The position numbers were made by a program, and so were the translations under genes. From positions 558,001 through 622,000 of the forward strand of contig NW_025954964.1 in assembly GCF_022376445.1 (NCBI RefSeq): a DNA stretch of 64,000 nt, written 5' to 3'. The notes below the pieces were generated by a model. It had not been told where the DNA came from. It saw only the letters and a list, made by a program, of their open reading frames with translations, and did no database searches. Positions 1 to 11,076 of the stretch are shown here, in pieces. The DNA is from Fomitopsis serialis. Its lineage: Eukaryota > Basidiomycota > Agaricomycetes > Polyporales > Fomitopsidaceae. Each line of letters begins with the position of its first letter. The stretch's first letter is position 1.

Positions 1-465
1 CCTCTCACCTTCCAGCAGCGGTGGCTCTCCCTCGAAGCCACCCGTTCCAAACGCCGTCCACCAACCACCAACAGGTTGAATGTTGCCGCCGTACCCTGGC
101 GGCACTCCTTGCGAGTTGATAGATCCTTGCGCGCCGACATTGCCGTCGAGACTTGGGCGTGAGCCACTGTAGAAAGTACTGCTCACAGGACTCGGCGCGT
201 AGAATTGGAGTGGGACTCCCTGTACGGGAGGTGCGCCTGCGTAGTACTGGTTTTGGACGAAGATGCACCATACGCGTTATTGCTGTCCTGCCACATGCAG
301 CTTGGAGAAGGTGTGTAGGAGGCGTACAGAGCAGTGGTGGAACAAGACGGTTGCGCGAGGGACGTGTCCGGAGTACGTGTCTGAGTGCAGCTATGGGCGT
401 CTAATGAACAGAGCATGATGCCCGATCCGGCAGCTCGCATTTTAACTTCTCACCACTTCGACCAT
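1..465 (-). CDS. Yip1/YIPF5-family membrane traffic protein, 5' part (runs off the left edge)
   Basis: Only the N-terminal part is in the window; the membrane-spanning Yip1 domain lies off the left edge. The minus strand reads a Tyr/Gly/Pro-rich N-terminus ending in WWTAFGTGGFEGEPPLLE. The EPPLLEELGIN block just before the first membrane helix is typical of Yip1/YIPF5 proteins, which work with Rab GTPases in ER-Golgi vesicle budding. I chose the ATG at 465: a 4-codon exon, then an intron starting gtgaga and ending cactcag, joins in frame to the Tyr-rich segment. A one-base deficit near 258 (CC where CCC is needed) breaks the frame just before the QYYAG motif; I take this as sequence error. 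Family assignment is fairly sure, the start is less so. Confidence 0.72.
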
Positions 466-590
466 GGTGCGTCCCTATCTTCCAGTCTCGGTTCTGCACG
501 CTAACGTCGCCCAATTTCTGCGCTATCTAGCCTCAGGTGCGTTTCTGGGCTCAAACATGGATTCCGGAGTATGCTCAGTTGTTTTCATAG

Positions 591-1515
591 AACGAGTACA
601 TCGAGGAGCACATCAAACGGCATGGCAGGCGGTTGACTACTACGAACGAAAGTGCGCACGAACATTTTCATATGAGGGAGGACTCACTCATCTTGATTTC
701 TCCACAGGCGCAAACGTGAGGCTCGCGCTGTCCACCGGGCTTCTGCAACAGCACAAAAGGCCTTTGGTTTGAAGGCAAGTGCTGCACGCAAAACGGCATG
801 CCGAGAAGGTCCAGCTCAAGAAGACGCTCAAGGCTCACGACGAACGCAATGTAAAACAGAAGGACTCCTCCTCTGCACCGGACGGTGCACTTCCTACGTA
901 CCTGCTCGACCGTGAAGGCCAGAAGGACGCAAAGCGTTGTCAACCGCTATCAAGGAGAAGCGGAAAGACAAGGCAGCAAAATATGCTGTCCCTCTGCCGA
1001 AAGTGCGTGGGATTGCGGAGGATGAGATGTTCAAGGTTATGCGGACTGGAAAGAGCAAGAAGAAGGCATGGAAACGGATGGTGACGAAGGCGACATTTGT
1101 CGGGAGGGGTTCACGCGGAAGCCGGTCAAGATGGAAGGTTCATCCGACCAATGGCTCTGCGGTACAAGAAAGCAAATGTTACACATCGTGTGTCATGGAT
1201 TCGCTTCCTGCTGAACTGGCTTCGTTGACACTGTTTGCAGCTGACCTCAAGGCGACGTTCCAACTACAGATACTGGCGTCAAGAAGAACCCGCAGTCTCC
1301 GATGTATACTCAGTTGGGCGTACTCACGAAGGGTACAGTTGTCGAAGTCAATGTCTCAGAGTGGGCATGGTCACCGCCGGTGGCAAGGTGTCTTTGGAAA
1401 GTATGCTCAGATCACAAATAACCCCGAGAACGATGGATGTATCAATGCTGTACTCCGTACGTCTTACAATCACGCTTTCTGCACTGCCCACTTATACTTC
1501 ATCACAGTTGTATGA
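591..1515 (+). CDS. NSA2: Ribosome biogenesis protein NSA2 (frame broken by homopolymer deletions)
   Basis: NSA2 (TINP1 in animals) is a nucleolar GTP-binding-associated factor needed for pre-60S maturation and 27S rRNA processing. Visible blocks in order: [24 protein letters not shown] after an intron at about 654-714, [77 protein letters not shown], an intron, [53 protein letters not shown], and a last intron leaving LV-stop at 1515. This is almost the entire ~260-residue protein. At least seven single-base losses (near 634, 934, 1103, 1134, 1275, 1361, 1388) break the frame, nearly all inside runs of identical bases. The first exon probably ends CCTCAG at 536, but no ATG precedes it. Identity is certain; whether the gene is intact in the organism is not. 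Confidence 0.9.
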
Positions 1516-2522
1516 TGTCCTCACTCCTCACTCGACTCGTCGCTGTATCTTACCCCACATCACATATTTTCTGCATCACCTGTTCTCGCACTCCTGCATG
1601 TTCACTTTATGTAGCTACCATGTCGTCATGCTATGTTATATGTTTGCTTGACCATTCAAACGACCAGTGCTCCGGGCTTCACAGACTAAACATATTAGAC
1701 TGACTCTCATCAAGATCTCAGCACATCCGTCCGGATTTGACGGAAGTTGTATCTTCACGAGTACGTTGCACGTTTCTTGCGATCTGCTTAGCATTTAATG
1801 GGGAACACAGCACACCCGCCGGACACCTGCATGTCCTCTACGCGTGGTCACTACTAAACATCAGATTCTCCCCGGCGGCAAGTTCATGACCAACATGGTA
1901 ATACGAACACACGACAGCACACGCCGCTATACTACGCTGATCTTACGTGCGCTGCTAGCAAGCAAACTCATTCCCATGTTGAATAACCGCGAGAGCAGAG
2001 AACATTCAAATAGGCCCGTTTCCCTGTGAAGTGCAGCTTGCCAAGAGATTTAATGCTTGTTCGTTCCGTGCCTACATCCCCTTATGGACAGTGCGAACTG
2101 AGGTGTTGACTTTCTACCCGTGTGTCCTATGCTGATACCGTTCTCAGCCTTGTTGTATGTCACTTCCTGGTGCACTGTTATATGCAATCATACGCGACGG
2201 GCCAGCAAGCGATACGTATAGCCCGAAAGGCTTTCCTGGCCCGCACAGCTGGTCATTCAATATCTACTATCTCTCTACTGCCGTTTACAGACCGTGTATG
2301 CTCACGGGAAGTCATCCAATGTCCGCTGTCGTGACTGTCAACCACATCAGAAGCGTAGCGGACTGTCAATGGAGTCATGTGGCCGAAATTAACTGCTGCC
2401 AATTGAAGCATGTGCAAGCTGTCCGTAGGGATACACTGGCAAGTACAGGGGATGAGCGAGCCCTTCGTCGTCACTTCATCCCCTGGACCAGCTTGTGCAA
2501 CCGCCACATCAAGCTGAACAGG

Positions 2523-5500
2523 ATGTCGCGTCAGAAGTGCGGTTTGTTCCTGACCCGACTGGCGTAGAAAGCCGTCTGCCTCTCCAGTCTGTGTCGGCTC
2601 GCGTTCACATAGTAGACGGTAGGACTTCAATGTTCCTTCCTCCACTTACTGACCGTGATGTCCAACATAGTGCTGGCCATGGTGACTTTGACACAGTCCT
2701 TCATATACCCGGACCATATTGCTACTATCCTACAGGCGCGAAGTACGTCTTCCCGATACCGGTCGGTGGCGCAGTGTGTGCTTTCGAGCTGCGCATTTCA
2801 GATGGTCGGGTAGTCTCGGGCAGAGTGAAGGAGGCTCGTCAAGCGCGCATGATTTCGATGTAGCCGTTGCTGAAAACAAGTTGGCTGGACGACTTGACAA
2901 AGAGGCCTCAGATGGTAGAACACTTCCTCTCATCCGAGTTGCTTTCCGATGGCTCACCCGTTCGTACAGTCTTCGTCATGCACGTTGGTTCAATCAAGCC
3001 AGGGCAATCTGTCAAAGTCATCATCTCGGTACGTGAAAACTGGTCGTGTTCACATTATCACTGATCACGTTCTGTTCAGTATGCCATGGAACTAGCTGAT
3101 GATGAATTGCTGAATCAAGTTCGATTCTCCTTGCCGACGTATATTGGTGAACGCTACGGGACGCCACCTGGACGCCTTTCGGGATCATCGACCACTGCCT
3201 GGGCGACCTTCTCAGTATCCGTTGACATCCGCATGACATCTGTGATAGAGAACGTTGTCTCTCCATCTCATGGCATCGGCGTGGCATACGACGAAGAGCG
3301 GACGCGCTGTAGCGTGGTGTTAAACGAGTCGTCGCCCTGTTTTCTTGGCAGGGAATTCATTCTGTCTATACAGGCAGGTAAAATCGATGTACCCCGCTGC
3401 GTCGCAGAAGTCCTACCGGAGAAGCGTTCTGTCGCCCTGTCGTTGACGCTCGTCCCTCGCTTTGGCGTCAGACCCATAGAAAAGCAAGAATACATCTTCG
3501 TCATCGATAGGAGCGGGAGTATGGTGGACGGACGCAGAATGGACTACGCCAGAATGCATTGTTGCTTATGATCAAATCTCTCCCCTCGGACGGAACGTTC
3601 TTCAACGTTGTAAGCTTTGGCAGCACTCATTCGTCTCTTTGGAGGGGAAGCCAGACATATACGTCTCGTAGTGTTCATGAAGCTGTAAGTTTTTGCTGCC
3701 TCGCCTAGCATATCTCATGTGGACTGTCTACAACTGTCAGGTTACGCATGTCGACGCTATGACTGCCGACATGGGAGGCACTAACCTCCTACCAACCATT
3801 GAATACGTGCTTCGCAAGCGTCAGGTGGCATATTCCGATGTTCAATAAACACGCCCGAAATCCGTGTTCGTCATAACAGATGGAGAGGTAACTAGTTCAA
3901 TCTTGCTGTAGGCTGCATCTGACAGCTTCATAAGATCTGGCAACACGATGATCTGTTCCGGACCATCCGGAGAGCGGTGGCTGCTGCTGGCTCTCCATCC
4001 GGAGGCAAATATCTGCGTTTCTTCGCATTGGGGATAGGGCATGGGGCGTCGACCGCGCTCTGCACAGGTATCGCAAGGGCGGGAAACGGTCTCTGTCTCA
4101 TGACGACTCAAAGCGAAGACCTCGCAGGAAAGTGTGCGCGGCTCCTCCGAGCCAGCCAGGTGCCGCCTTCCGGGAATTTGCGCAACGTCCGAGTAGATTG
4201 GGGCTACAGCTGTGCAGACCCAGAACCTCGCAGCGGTGACAAGCCCGAGCACACGGGAAAGCAGAAGGCGAAGAAAGAGCCCACAGCCTGTACCAGCATC
4301 TACGACGAGACTGTGGACTTGCGACTGGGCGTAGACGTTGACTTCAGTCCCCCTCGACGCCGAACGTCCAGCAAGCGCCGCATGCCGTCCCTGACTTTTA
4401 TCCTGGCAATCGCTTCATCGTCTCAGCCATCCTCTCGCACACGACGCATATCCCTGATCGAGTCCTACTACGGGGGGAAACACCTAACGGCGAAGCCATG
4501 ACACTCGAGGTTGATGTACAGCGAGCGGATATCCAACCATCCCTGCCGCCTCTCGTTCATGCTCTCGCGGTACATCGACTCGTCCAAGAGCTCGAAGATG
4601 GGTCCCTCGAGTCGCAAGGCGCCCACGGGTTGCTCGACACAAGGGTCCGTGACGCAGCCACCAGAGCTGCCGTGATTGGTACAGTGAAGAGTTCCAAATA
4701 GCAAGCAAGTTCGCGTCCTTCGTAGCTGTGGAACGAGAAGAGCCTGTCGACGCCGACGACGTCACCGTTGTCGGTGATTTCGATGCAGAGCTGGAGTGGG
4801 GCAAGGATTTGTTCGACGATCTGACCACGCCGATGAACGGAGCCTATGATAAAACAGGTGAGAATACAGCATGTCATATGCATCAAAAAAAGGGCACGGA
4901 CTCATCCAGCATCGGGAGCAGTCTCCGACGTTGGGTGGAGACCCAGACGTCTCGCGCCAACCAACGAACCTAGTCGAACACGAGACATGGGCGTATCGCA
5001 TGGAGAATATTCCATGTCAGCAGACCTTTCCAGGCAACGGACACGGCGTTTTTCTCAACCAGTATCGTTCAGCCCGAGCTATCATGTTCCCTCGTCACTA
5101 CCGAGAGGTCCTGCACCTGCTATAAGCGGACTTGAATCGTATCAAGAGGAAGACCCTGACGACACTCCAGGTCAGGAAGAGTACGCTGCCAGAGGCCCCT
5201 CGATGGCCAGAACCGCAGCCCGAAGAGGTGCATGACGAATTAGACGATGTCGACTTTCTCAGAGAAATCATGAGACACCGGGACGCCTCGAAGGGGCCAG
5301 GTCCGTTCGATTCGGGGATAAACAAGATCTTGCAACACGCACGACGGTCGTCGATGCCAGCGCCTTCACTATCTGCTGAACATCGTCCACCGAATGTTAT
5401 GCCCAACAACGACCCCATCACGGATATTGCGAGGCTCCAAAGGTTTGACGGCTCGTTCGAGCTCGACAACGCCTTATGCAGCATCATTTCCCCGGACAAG

Positions 5501-5737
5501 CTATCCCTGGACGGCTTGAGGGCGACCATTCCCATCTACATTCAGGCTCATCCCAGAGGTCCGCAGATGTGGGCGACAGTCCTAGCGATGGCGTACCTGC
5601 GAGCGAAGGTCGGGAACAAAGCAAATATCTGGGGAGGGCTCTGGCAGAAGGGGAAGAATTACGTGGATAAGTGCCTGCATGGAGGGACCGTCAACTTTGA
5701 ACAACTTGTGACGGACGCTGGTCAAATAACATCGTAG
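2523..5737 (+). CDS. VIT plus von Willebrand factor A domain protein (frame broken several times)
   Basis: The N-terminal VIT (vault protein inter-alpha-trypsin) domain shows PLQSVSARVHIVD, MVTLTQSF, AKYVFPIPVGGAVCAFELR and VAVAENKLAG. A vWA domain follows with a clear MIDAS start, YIFVIDRSGSM (about 3492-3524), then FFNVVSFGS, MGGTNLLPTIEYVL and SVFVITDGE. A C-terminal tail at 5400-5737 contains RLQRFDGSF and MWATVLAMAYLRAKVG, typical of fungal members of this family. Small introns interrupt it (for example 3685-3740). Frame breaks occur near 2553, 2710, 2848, 3551 and 4680, plus an in-frame TAA at 3846. Most are one missing base in a homopolymer. The fungal family has no settled role; the vWA fold binds protein partners through a metal ion. 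Fold assignment is secure. The locus could be a real pseudogene, since it has an in-frame stop as well. Confidence 0.85.
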
Positions 5738-6235
5738 CTATGTGCCATTATTAGCAGGAATATTACATACAATGACTGCACCATGATGCCTCAGTACGAA
5801 CCTTGTAATTGGTAAGTTATCAGGCAAGTAATATGTTCACGCTACCACGTCCTGAGACCTAGGGACCAAGCCACGGTGGGAGCCGGCGGGTTTATTGTTG
5901 TCGTAGGAGAGGGAAAAGCCTGAAGTACATATCAGCGCCAACTTATGTAACGTTTAACCTTCAAGCGATCACGATGCACACCGCGACGTCCCCCGTACTA
6001 CACGAAGTATTGAATTAACTGACAGAGATCGACTCACATGAGCAGGTAAGCTTCACGATTTCAGCCGAGGCGTACAGAGGCAGCAAGATCCAGTGTACGC
6101 AGACGAACGGGCACCACGAGTCTGGTCCGCGACGAACCTCAGCCTCCTAATCAAGCTTCATATGGCGCCTGTCGCGACTCGCCACAGGCGCGTTCAAGTC
6201 ACGGGCGTCTCATAGGCATTCATCTGCCTTCCACA

Positions 6236-6959
6236 ATGTCGGCTTCACCCCCTCCAACAACACAGACCACCGGCACCAGCACCAGCCGCCATGCGCTCAA
6301 CGCCGTTGACAAGCAGCGTGCCCAGCTCGAAAGGCTCCTCAAAGACCCCAGCAAGCCAGCTTATGTACCGCCTCCGCCAAAGGAGAAGTCCATCCGGCCA
6401 GCGCGGGAGATGATGAAGAACGTGCAAGGGTCAAGTGCGGGAGCGGGCAGCGGAGAGTTCCACGTCTATAAGGCTAGCAGACGGCGAGAGTACGAGAGGT
6501 TGAAGATGATGGACGAGACGGCGGAGAAGGTGCGCCTGCCTTCGCCACACCATCCACTTGATATGCTTAACGATGTGTTTGCCAGGAAGCCGAGACGTTG
6601 GAATTTGAGCGCAAACAGAGAGAGCGAGAAGAGCAGGCGGAGGCGAAGACGGCTAAGAACCGGACAAAGAGGCAGAAGAAAAAGGAGCGCGCAAAGGGCA
6701 AGGGCGCGGAGAAGGACTCAGGAGTCGGTGCAGGGGGTTCCGCAGACGTTACAGACGTACCCTTGAAAAGCGACGGCTCATCAGCGGGAAGGAGCTTATC
6801 TTCCGACGACCGGGCGAAGAGAGCGATGAGGATGAGGACGTCGGGCCCGTGCCTGCGCAGTCGATTGCGGACGCCGAGGACGATCTCACCGCAGATGCAA
6901 CTCGTGCACCGGTGATAGACGCACCACGGATCACCATACACGAAGAGGATTCTCTATGA
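6236..6959 (+). CDS. PRKRIP1-like (DUF1168) spliceosome-associated protein
   Basis: Two exons, 6236-6529 and 6586-6959. The hallmark FHVYKASRRREYERLKMMDE sits just before the intron, followed by a highly charged Glu/Lys helix (EFERKQREREEQAEAK, then a basic KKKERAKGKG stretch) and an acidic tail. This is the layout of DUF1168/PRKRIP1 proteins, which form a long helix in the catalytic spliceosome and bind double-stranded RNA. The frame is kept across the intron. Near 6766 the run AAAA needs one more A to continue as PLKKRRLISGKELIFRRPGEE and reach the stop at 6957-6959. I treat this as a homopolymer error. The short N-terminus before the motif is Pro/Thr-rich and low in complexity. Confidence 0.85.
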
Positions 6960-7665
6960 TGTTTGCGAGCGTTGTTTTTGAGTACCCACTGGGCTGGTGA
7001 GCACGTTTGTCCCATTTGTATCCCTTGATCATAAACTGACGTTCAATCCTTCAGAGACCTTGATGTATGGTCCCTGTATTAGTGGTCCGTTCTTTCCTGA
7101 CCGGTCTCTCCGCTTGCACTCTTCCAACCAGGCTTAGGCCGTCCCAATGTTCGGTGACATTGACTCCGGCACCGTTCATCTATTGGGCGGAGCGTTTGCG
7201 CTTTTTATTCAGCGCTCCAGATATGATGGCCTGACTCGTCCGAGGATGGGGGCCATGGAGGCATGGGTGTCCCACGGCAAAAGTTGAGAGCAGCGCCGGC
7301 TCGCCCGGCCTGTCTGAGCAGCGCCAGGAGGAAAGCCGAAGTGTCTCGTGCGTAATTCACTACTACGAGTCCCCGGTTCCCTGTAAAACCACGGCATGCT
7401 TCAGTCGTCAGAGAGGCGTTCCATCCAGCTCCGGAAATAAACGCTGTTCTCGCGATCGCACTTCCGTCAAAACGCCAACTGGGTTCATCACGGTCAACCG
7501 AGACATTGTAAGTATCTGCCTGTGTTTGACGTTGGTCCGAATCCGTAAACAAGCTTGAGCTGGGGTTGCCTCTGTGATTCTCAACGTACATATAGATACA
7601 GTTCCATGCGCGATACTGCAGCCTGTCACTTGTGGCTGTAGCGGCAACTTCGTTGCGCCGACGCC

Positions 7666-9126
7666 TCACTTCCACCTATTCGCCTGGTTCCCCTTCTCCA
7701 AGTATTTCCACCTCAAATGCTCCTTCACACCCTCCGCCTTCCACGCATTCGCCTCCTCCGGCAGCCACCTCACCCGCCCCTCACCCACACCCTTCACATC
7801 CGCATCCAAGCTCCCATCATGGGCCAGGATCACCCACACGTCCGGCCTCGCATCGAGCGCACGGACGACCTCGAGGGTATCGCGCGCCCTATCCCAGTCA
7901 TGGTGAACAGCAACAGCGCGGTCCGCGGGCGCGAGGAAAGGCGTGTCGCGAGCGCAGGCACGCAAGGCCGCGGGGACGAGTGGCTCGAGCGCTGCGGGAA
8001 GAGGGACGTGGAGCGAGGGCCGGAGCATCGCGGGGTGGTGTGCGGCGTCGCCCGCCATGAGGATCCAGCTCGCAGACGGCGAGGGCGTCGTGCGGGCCAG
8101 GCCGAGCATATGACCGACGCAGTGCTGTGGGGTGATGTATTAGCTTTTCACGGCACTCGAGTGGATTATGCGCGAGACTCGGAGACGCACCCCGGGCGCC
8201 TCGAGGAGGTAGAAGCTCCCGTCGCCGAAGTAGTCGTAACCCTTCAGGCCGGCAACAATGGGTGCGTCGTCGGCGAAGGGGATCTCAATGACGTCACGTC
8301 CGAGGAAGTCGGATTCTGGGAGCATAGCCTCTGGGTTGAGAGGATAGCCAGGGCGGTTGGCGGCCTAGCGGAATGATTGGTATTAGTGAGGCGGGCGCGT
8401 AGGTGTTTGATGGGTGGAGCTATGATGAGAGTATAGATGAATCACCTGGGTGCCAGCACCTACGACGAGCGCAGTTGTTGGAGGGAAGGTAGACGGATTG
8501 CCGACGTGGTCAATGTGAGAGTGACTGGAAGCGATGTAATTAGTCTACCCCATGAATGAAGGCCGGAGAAAGAGCGTAGCGGTGGTACAGCAGGGTGGCA
8601 GATACTTGCCTCCAGATGACAGCATTGATATGCTCTAGGTCGATCCCATGCTTGACGAGGGTCTCTGCGACATCCGAGTCAGGACCGTATTCGGCCTGCA
8701 TCTTGCCACTCGCGAGGGTGTCCTGCCACGTCTTGGAGGCGGTAGAGACATCCTTACGGACGCCAAGGTCAAACACAAGTTTCTTGCCTGCGTGAAAACG
8801 ATATGAAGTACAGATGTGCACGCTACACAGGGACATACGTACCGCTAGGATGTTCGATGAGGAATGATTTTGCCGGACCGGTGAGCCTAGTGGACGATTC
8901 GTCTGCGAGGGAGCCTGTACGAGTAAATGGGCTCATGTGAATACATGCAAGAGATAAGTAGCCTTTGTTGAGAGTACGCACCGGGCGCAGCAGAGAAGAA
9001 GATCGCTGAGGGGGCCGAGAGAGAGTTGATAGCGTTGAAGACCTTGACAGAGACCGTAGCGGTCGAGGTCGGGAAGGTGAGCGAAGACGGCGTGACGGAA
9101 ACAGACATCTTAGGCTCTGTGGACAT
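7666..9126 (-). CDS. Metallo-beta-lactamase-fold hydrolase (intact copy, MBL1)
   Basis: Six exons: 9126-8982, 8914-8843, 8787-8610, 8524-8446, 8364-8191 and 8124-7666, giving 368 residues with no break. Zinc ligands are all present: SHSHIDH (HxHxDH) across the exon 3/4 junction, GHCVGH at the start of exon 6, GDAAHH, and a late LAHDGS histidine. The overall plan matches cytosolic MBL-superfamily hydrolases of fungi, some relatives of which are lactonases; the substrate cannot be read from sequence. There is no signal peptide. Intron 3 starts GCAAGT, so it is a GC-AG intron. A TATA-like CTATATAG lies about 50 bases upstream of the ATG (9173-9180). A dead second copy is at 14779-16122. Confidence 0.85.
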
Positions 9127-9419
9127 CAGTGAATGGTGTTACTGCAGTGACTCGACGCAGCGAGGATGTAACCTATATAGCCCTTCGCTGCCCTCCCCGA
9201 CTCACTCCGAAGGTTTGCCGGACGTGGGCCGCAGAAGATGACTGATTGCTGCTCATTGCTGCCTAAGCTGCAAAACAAAGTTTGATATGTCTGACAGTAG
9301 CACTGCGGCGTGAGCGCGCTCTGCGAAGATGTATGTACTCATGGGTACTAGTGGGAGACCTGTTCCGAGTCTTCGCGAGTCGCGAGTCGCGACCCGCGCG
9401 TCTGGCACACTACTGACGC

Positions 9420-9480
9420 GTCGTGATCACGTGGGGACGCGTTCCTTGATAGAGTGATCCCGATCGTCAATCGCTCCCGT
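9420..9480 (+). promoter_or_regulatory. Orphan copy of the RMT2-type upstream region (R0)
   Basis: CACGTG at 9428-9433 followed about 20 bases later by TGATCCCGATCG reproduces the order seen upstream of RMT2 at 27291-27340 and of R1, R2 and R3. No RMT2-like coding sequence follows it; about 220 bases on, an oppositely oriented fragment (R1) begins. It lies upstream of MBL1, just as R2's upstream region lies upstream of MBL2. I infer a breakpoint between 9500 and 9700. Confidence 0.5.
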
Positions 9481-9702
9481 CACGGCGGACGGCCAATCTG
9501 TTCAACGTTCAACGATCCACAATAATGCCAATATTCACGAATACCGTGCGCGACGGCCTGCCACCAAGTCAACGATCCGCAGTGCCATTGCAATCCCCAC
9601 TCACAGACGATACCGCTCACTCTAGCGCCCTCGCTTCCTCGCTGACCTTGCCAATGGGGCGACCCAGCGGCTTTCGACGGTCGGGCAAAGAAAGCGGATG
9701 AC

Positions 9703-9837
9703 TCACAGCGGTGCACCGTCCTCGACCATGTGCCGAACGAGTGCGAGGGGCTGCTGCTCGAGGATGGCTTCGACGAGGGCCTGGCCGAACGCGACGAGCG
9801 CGTCGACCTCGTCGTTGCCCGAACCGTAGTCAGACAT
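9703..9837 (-). pseudogene. Truncated RMT2 5' fragment (R1)
   Basis: The minus strand reads MSDYGSGNDEVDALVAFGQ and continues for 44 codons nearly identical to the start of the RMT2 gene at 27441 (Asp replaced by Gly at residue 7, His by Gln and Lys-Met by His-Met further on). Homology stops abruptly after GAPL, where R1 has TGA while RMT2 continues WFQDHEG. The upstream region to about 9978 also matches RMT2's. So a copy of the promoter and first 130 coding bases was moved here and cut off. It reads away from FunK1 A. No methyltransferase domain remains. Confidence 0.8.
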
Positions 9838-9978
9838 CCCGGGAAAGGCGAGAGGGCCGCCGTGGAAAGTTTGGACTGTGCGAGGAAGTAAACAGTTGCT
9901 GGCGGACGGCGTCGATCGTCAATCGGGATCATCCCCGTCAAGGGATGCGTCCCACGTGACCGCCTAATGCGTCTTCGA

Positions 9979-10613
9979 CAGAAAGTCCGATCCACGGGGA
10001 CGGGCGTTTCCGAAACGCGCAACGCGCAACGCGAAACGTCACGAAGTGTTACCAACTGTGACCCGTTACGCACCTTTTGTGGCCCGAGTACCAAGAATAG
10101 CAAGCTGAGTAAGCCGCTTCATTCCATTCATTCGGCTTATATGCTGCTTCAAAGCCTCAGTAAGTATTTTGGCTTTGCTACTAGCAGTAGTTGAGTCTGT
10201 ATTAGTGGGTGGTTGATTTCTCACAGTGTTTCCGAGCGCGCGGGCGCCCTGCAACGGTGCAACCCGATTTGGAAAGCTCTTCCAAATCAGGCAATAAGCG
10301 CCTCACTTCGCGCGCCCCTCGCTACATCTGAATGAGTTGATACTTAAATCCAAATCTTCCTCAACTACTTGCTTGCTGCTTGGGAAAATCACTGTAATGA
10401 AAGATTTAAAAGGGTTACTCGCAATATACTTGTATTTTCTAGGAGCAACCCTTGGCTGACCGAGCGACACAAGTGGCCCGATGCCCCTGTAGGTGCTTTG
10501 TCAGTTACCGTATTCAGTAAGTAACACTGTGACGGACGTTTCGCAGAGGCGTTTCGCAGGGGCGTTTCGCAAACGCGTTGCGCAACGCCTCTCCCAGTCG
10601 ATCGGACGTTCTC
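9979..10613. mobile_element. Non-autonomous TIR transposon (MITE), copy 1
   Basis: A 635-base element flanked by the 8-base direct repeat GTCTTCGA (9971-9978 and 10614-10621). The left end reads CAGAAAGTCCGATCCACGGG; the right end, reverse complemented, reads GAGAACGTCCGATCGACTGG. Inside each end lie stacked short palindromes built from GCGTTTCGC, GCGAAACGC and CAACGCG. The corresponding place in the FunK1 C copy (about 27265-27285) has no insert, so the empty site is visible in the window. There is no ORF. An 8-base target duplication with CAG-type ends suggests a hAT-like mobiliser, but this is inference. Confidence 0.85.
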
Positions 10614-11076
10614 GTCTTCGACCAGGCGTCGACTGCCAGTGCTAGTGAGGGCTCTATGACTCAGTCCTCCTCGGCTCTGCTACGCGCGCGTCGCGACTAT
10701 CCAAGGGACAGGCCCCGTGAATAACGAGAAGAAAGGAATAGCCCAATCCCAGTCAAGACAGATCTCGGCCCCACTGCGGACGGTATCGCTGGTATGCCTG
10801 GTTTTGTTCTTTCGGGGTTCGTCCGAACATTTGGTACTCAGGTTCGGAGGCGAAAACAGTCCGCTCATCAGTGATCAGTGCCCTCACGTGCACCGGTTTC
10901 GCTCCTTGTGCAAGAAATTGCTCTACGTGGTTACGCATCTACCACATTCACCACATCGTAAGCACCGTTGCCGTATAGCTTCACAATCTGACGGGTAATT
11001 TTTTCGACCACTGATAGGCATCGGACACCACTTTTCAAGCGAGGGTTTTCGATTGCTTGAAATCGATTGGACGCCT

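Noticed and set aside
464..772. Plus-strand open frame starting MVRPYLPV
   Set aside because: It overlaps the reverse of the Yip1 start and the NSA2 first intron, and its later part is NSA2 in the wrong frame.
6530..6585. Reading PRKRIP1 as two separate genes
   Set aside because: The 56-base gap has GT and AG borders and joins the FHVYKASRRREYERLKMMDE block in frame to the Glu/Lys helix, as in the family.
7205..7675. 156-codon minus-strand frame
   Set aside because: It lies just past the MBL1 stop in another frame, with no motif and no splice context.
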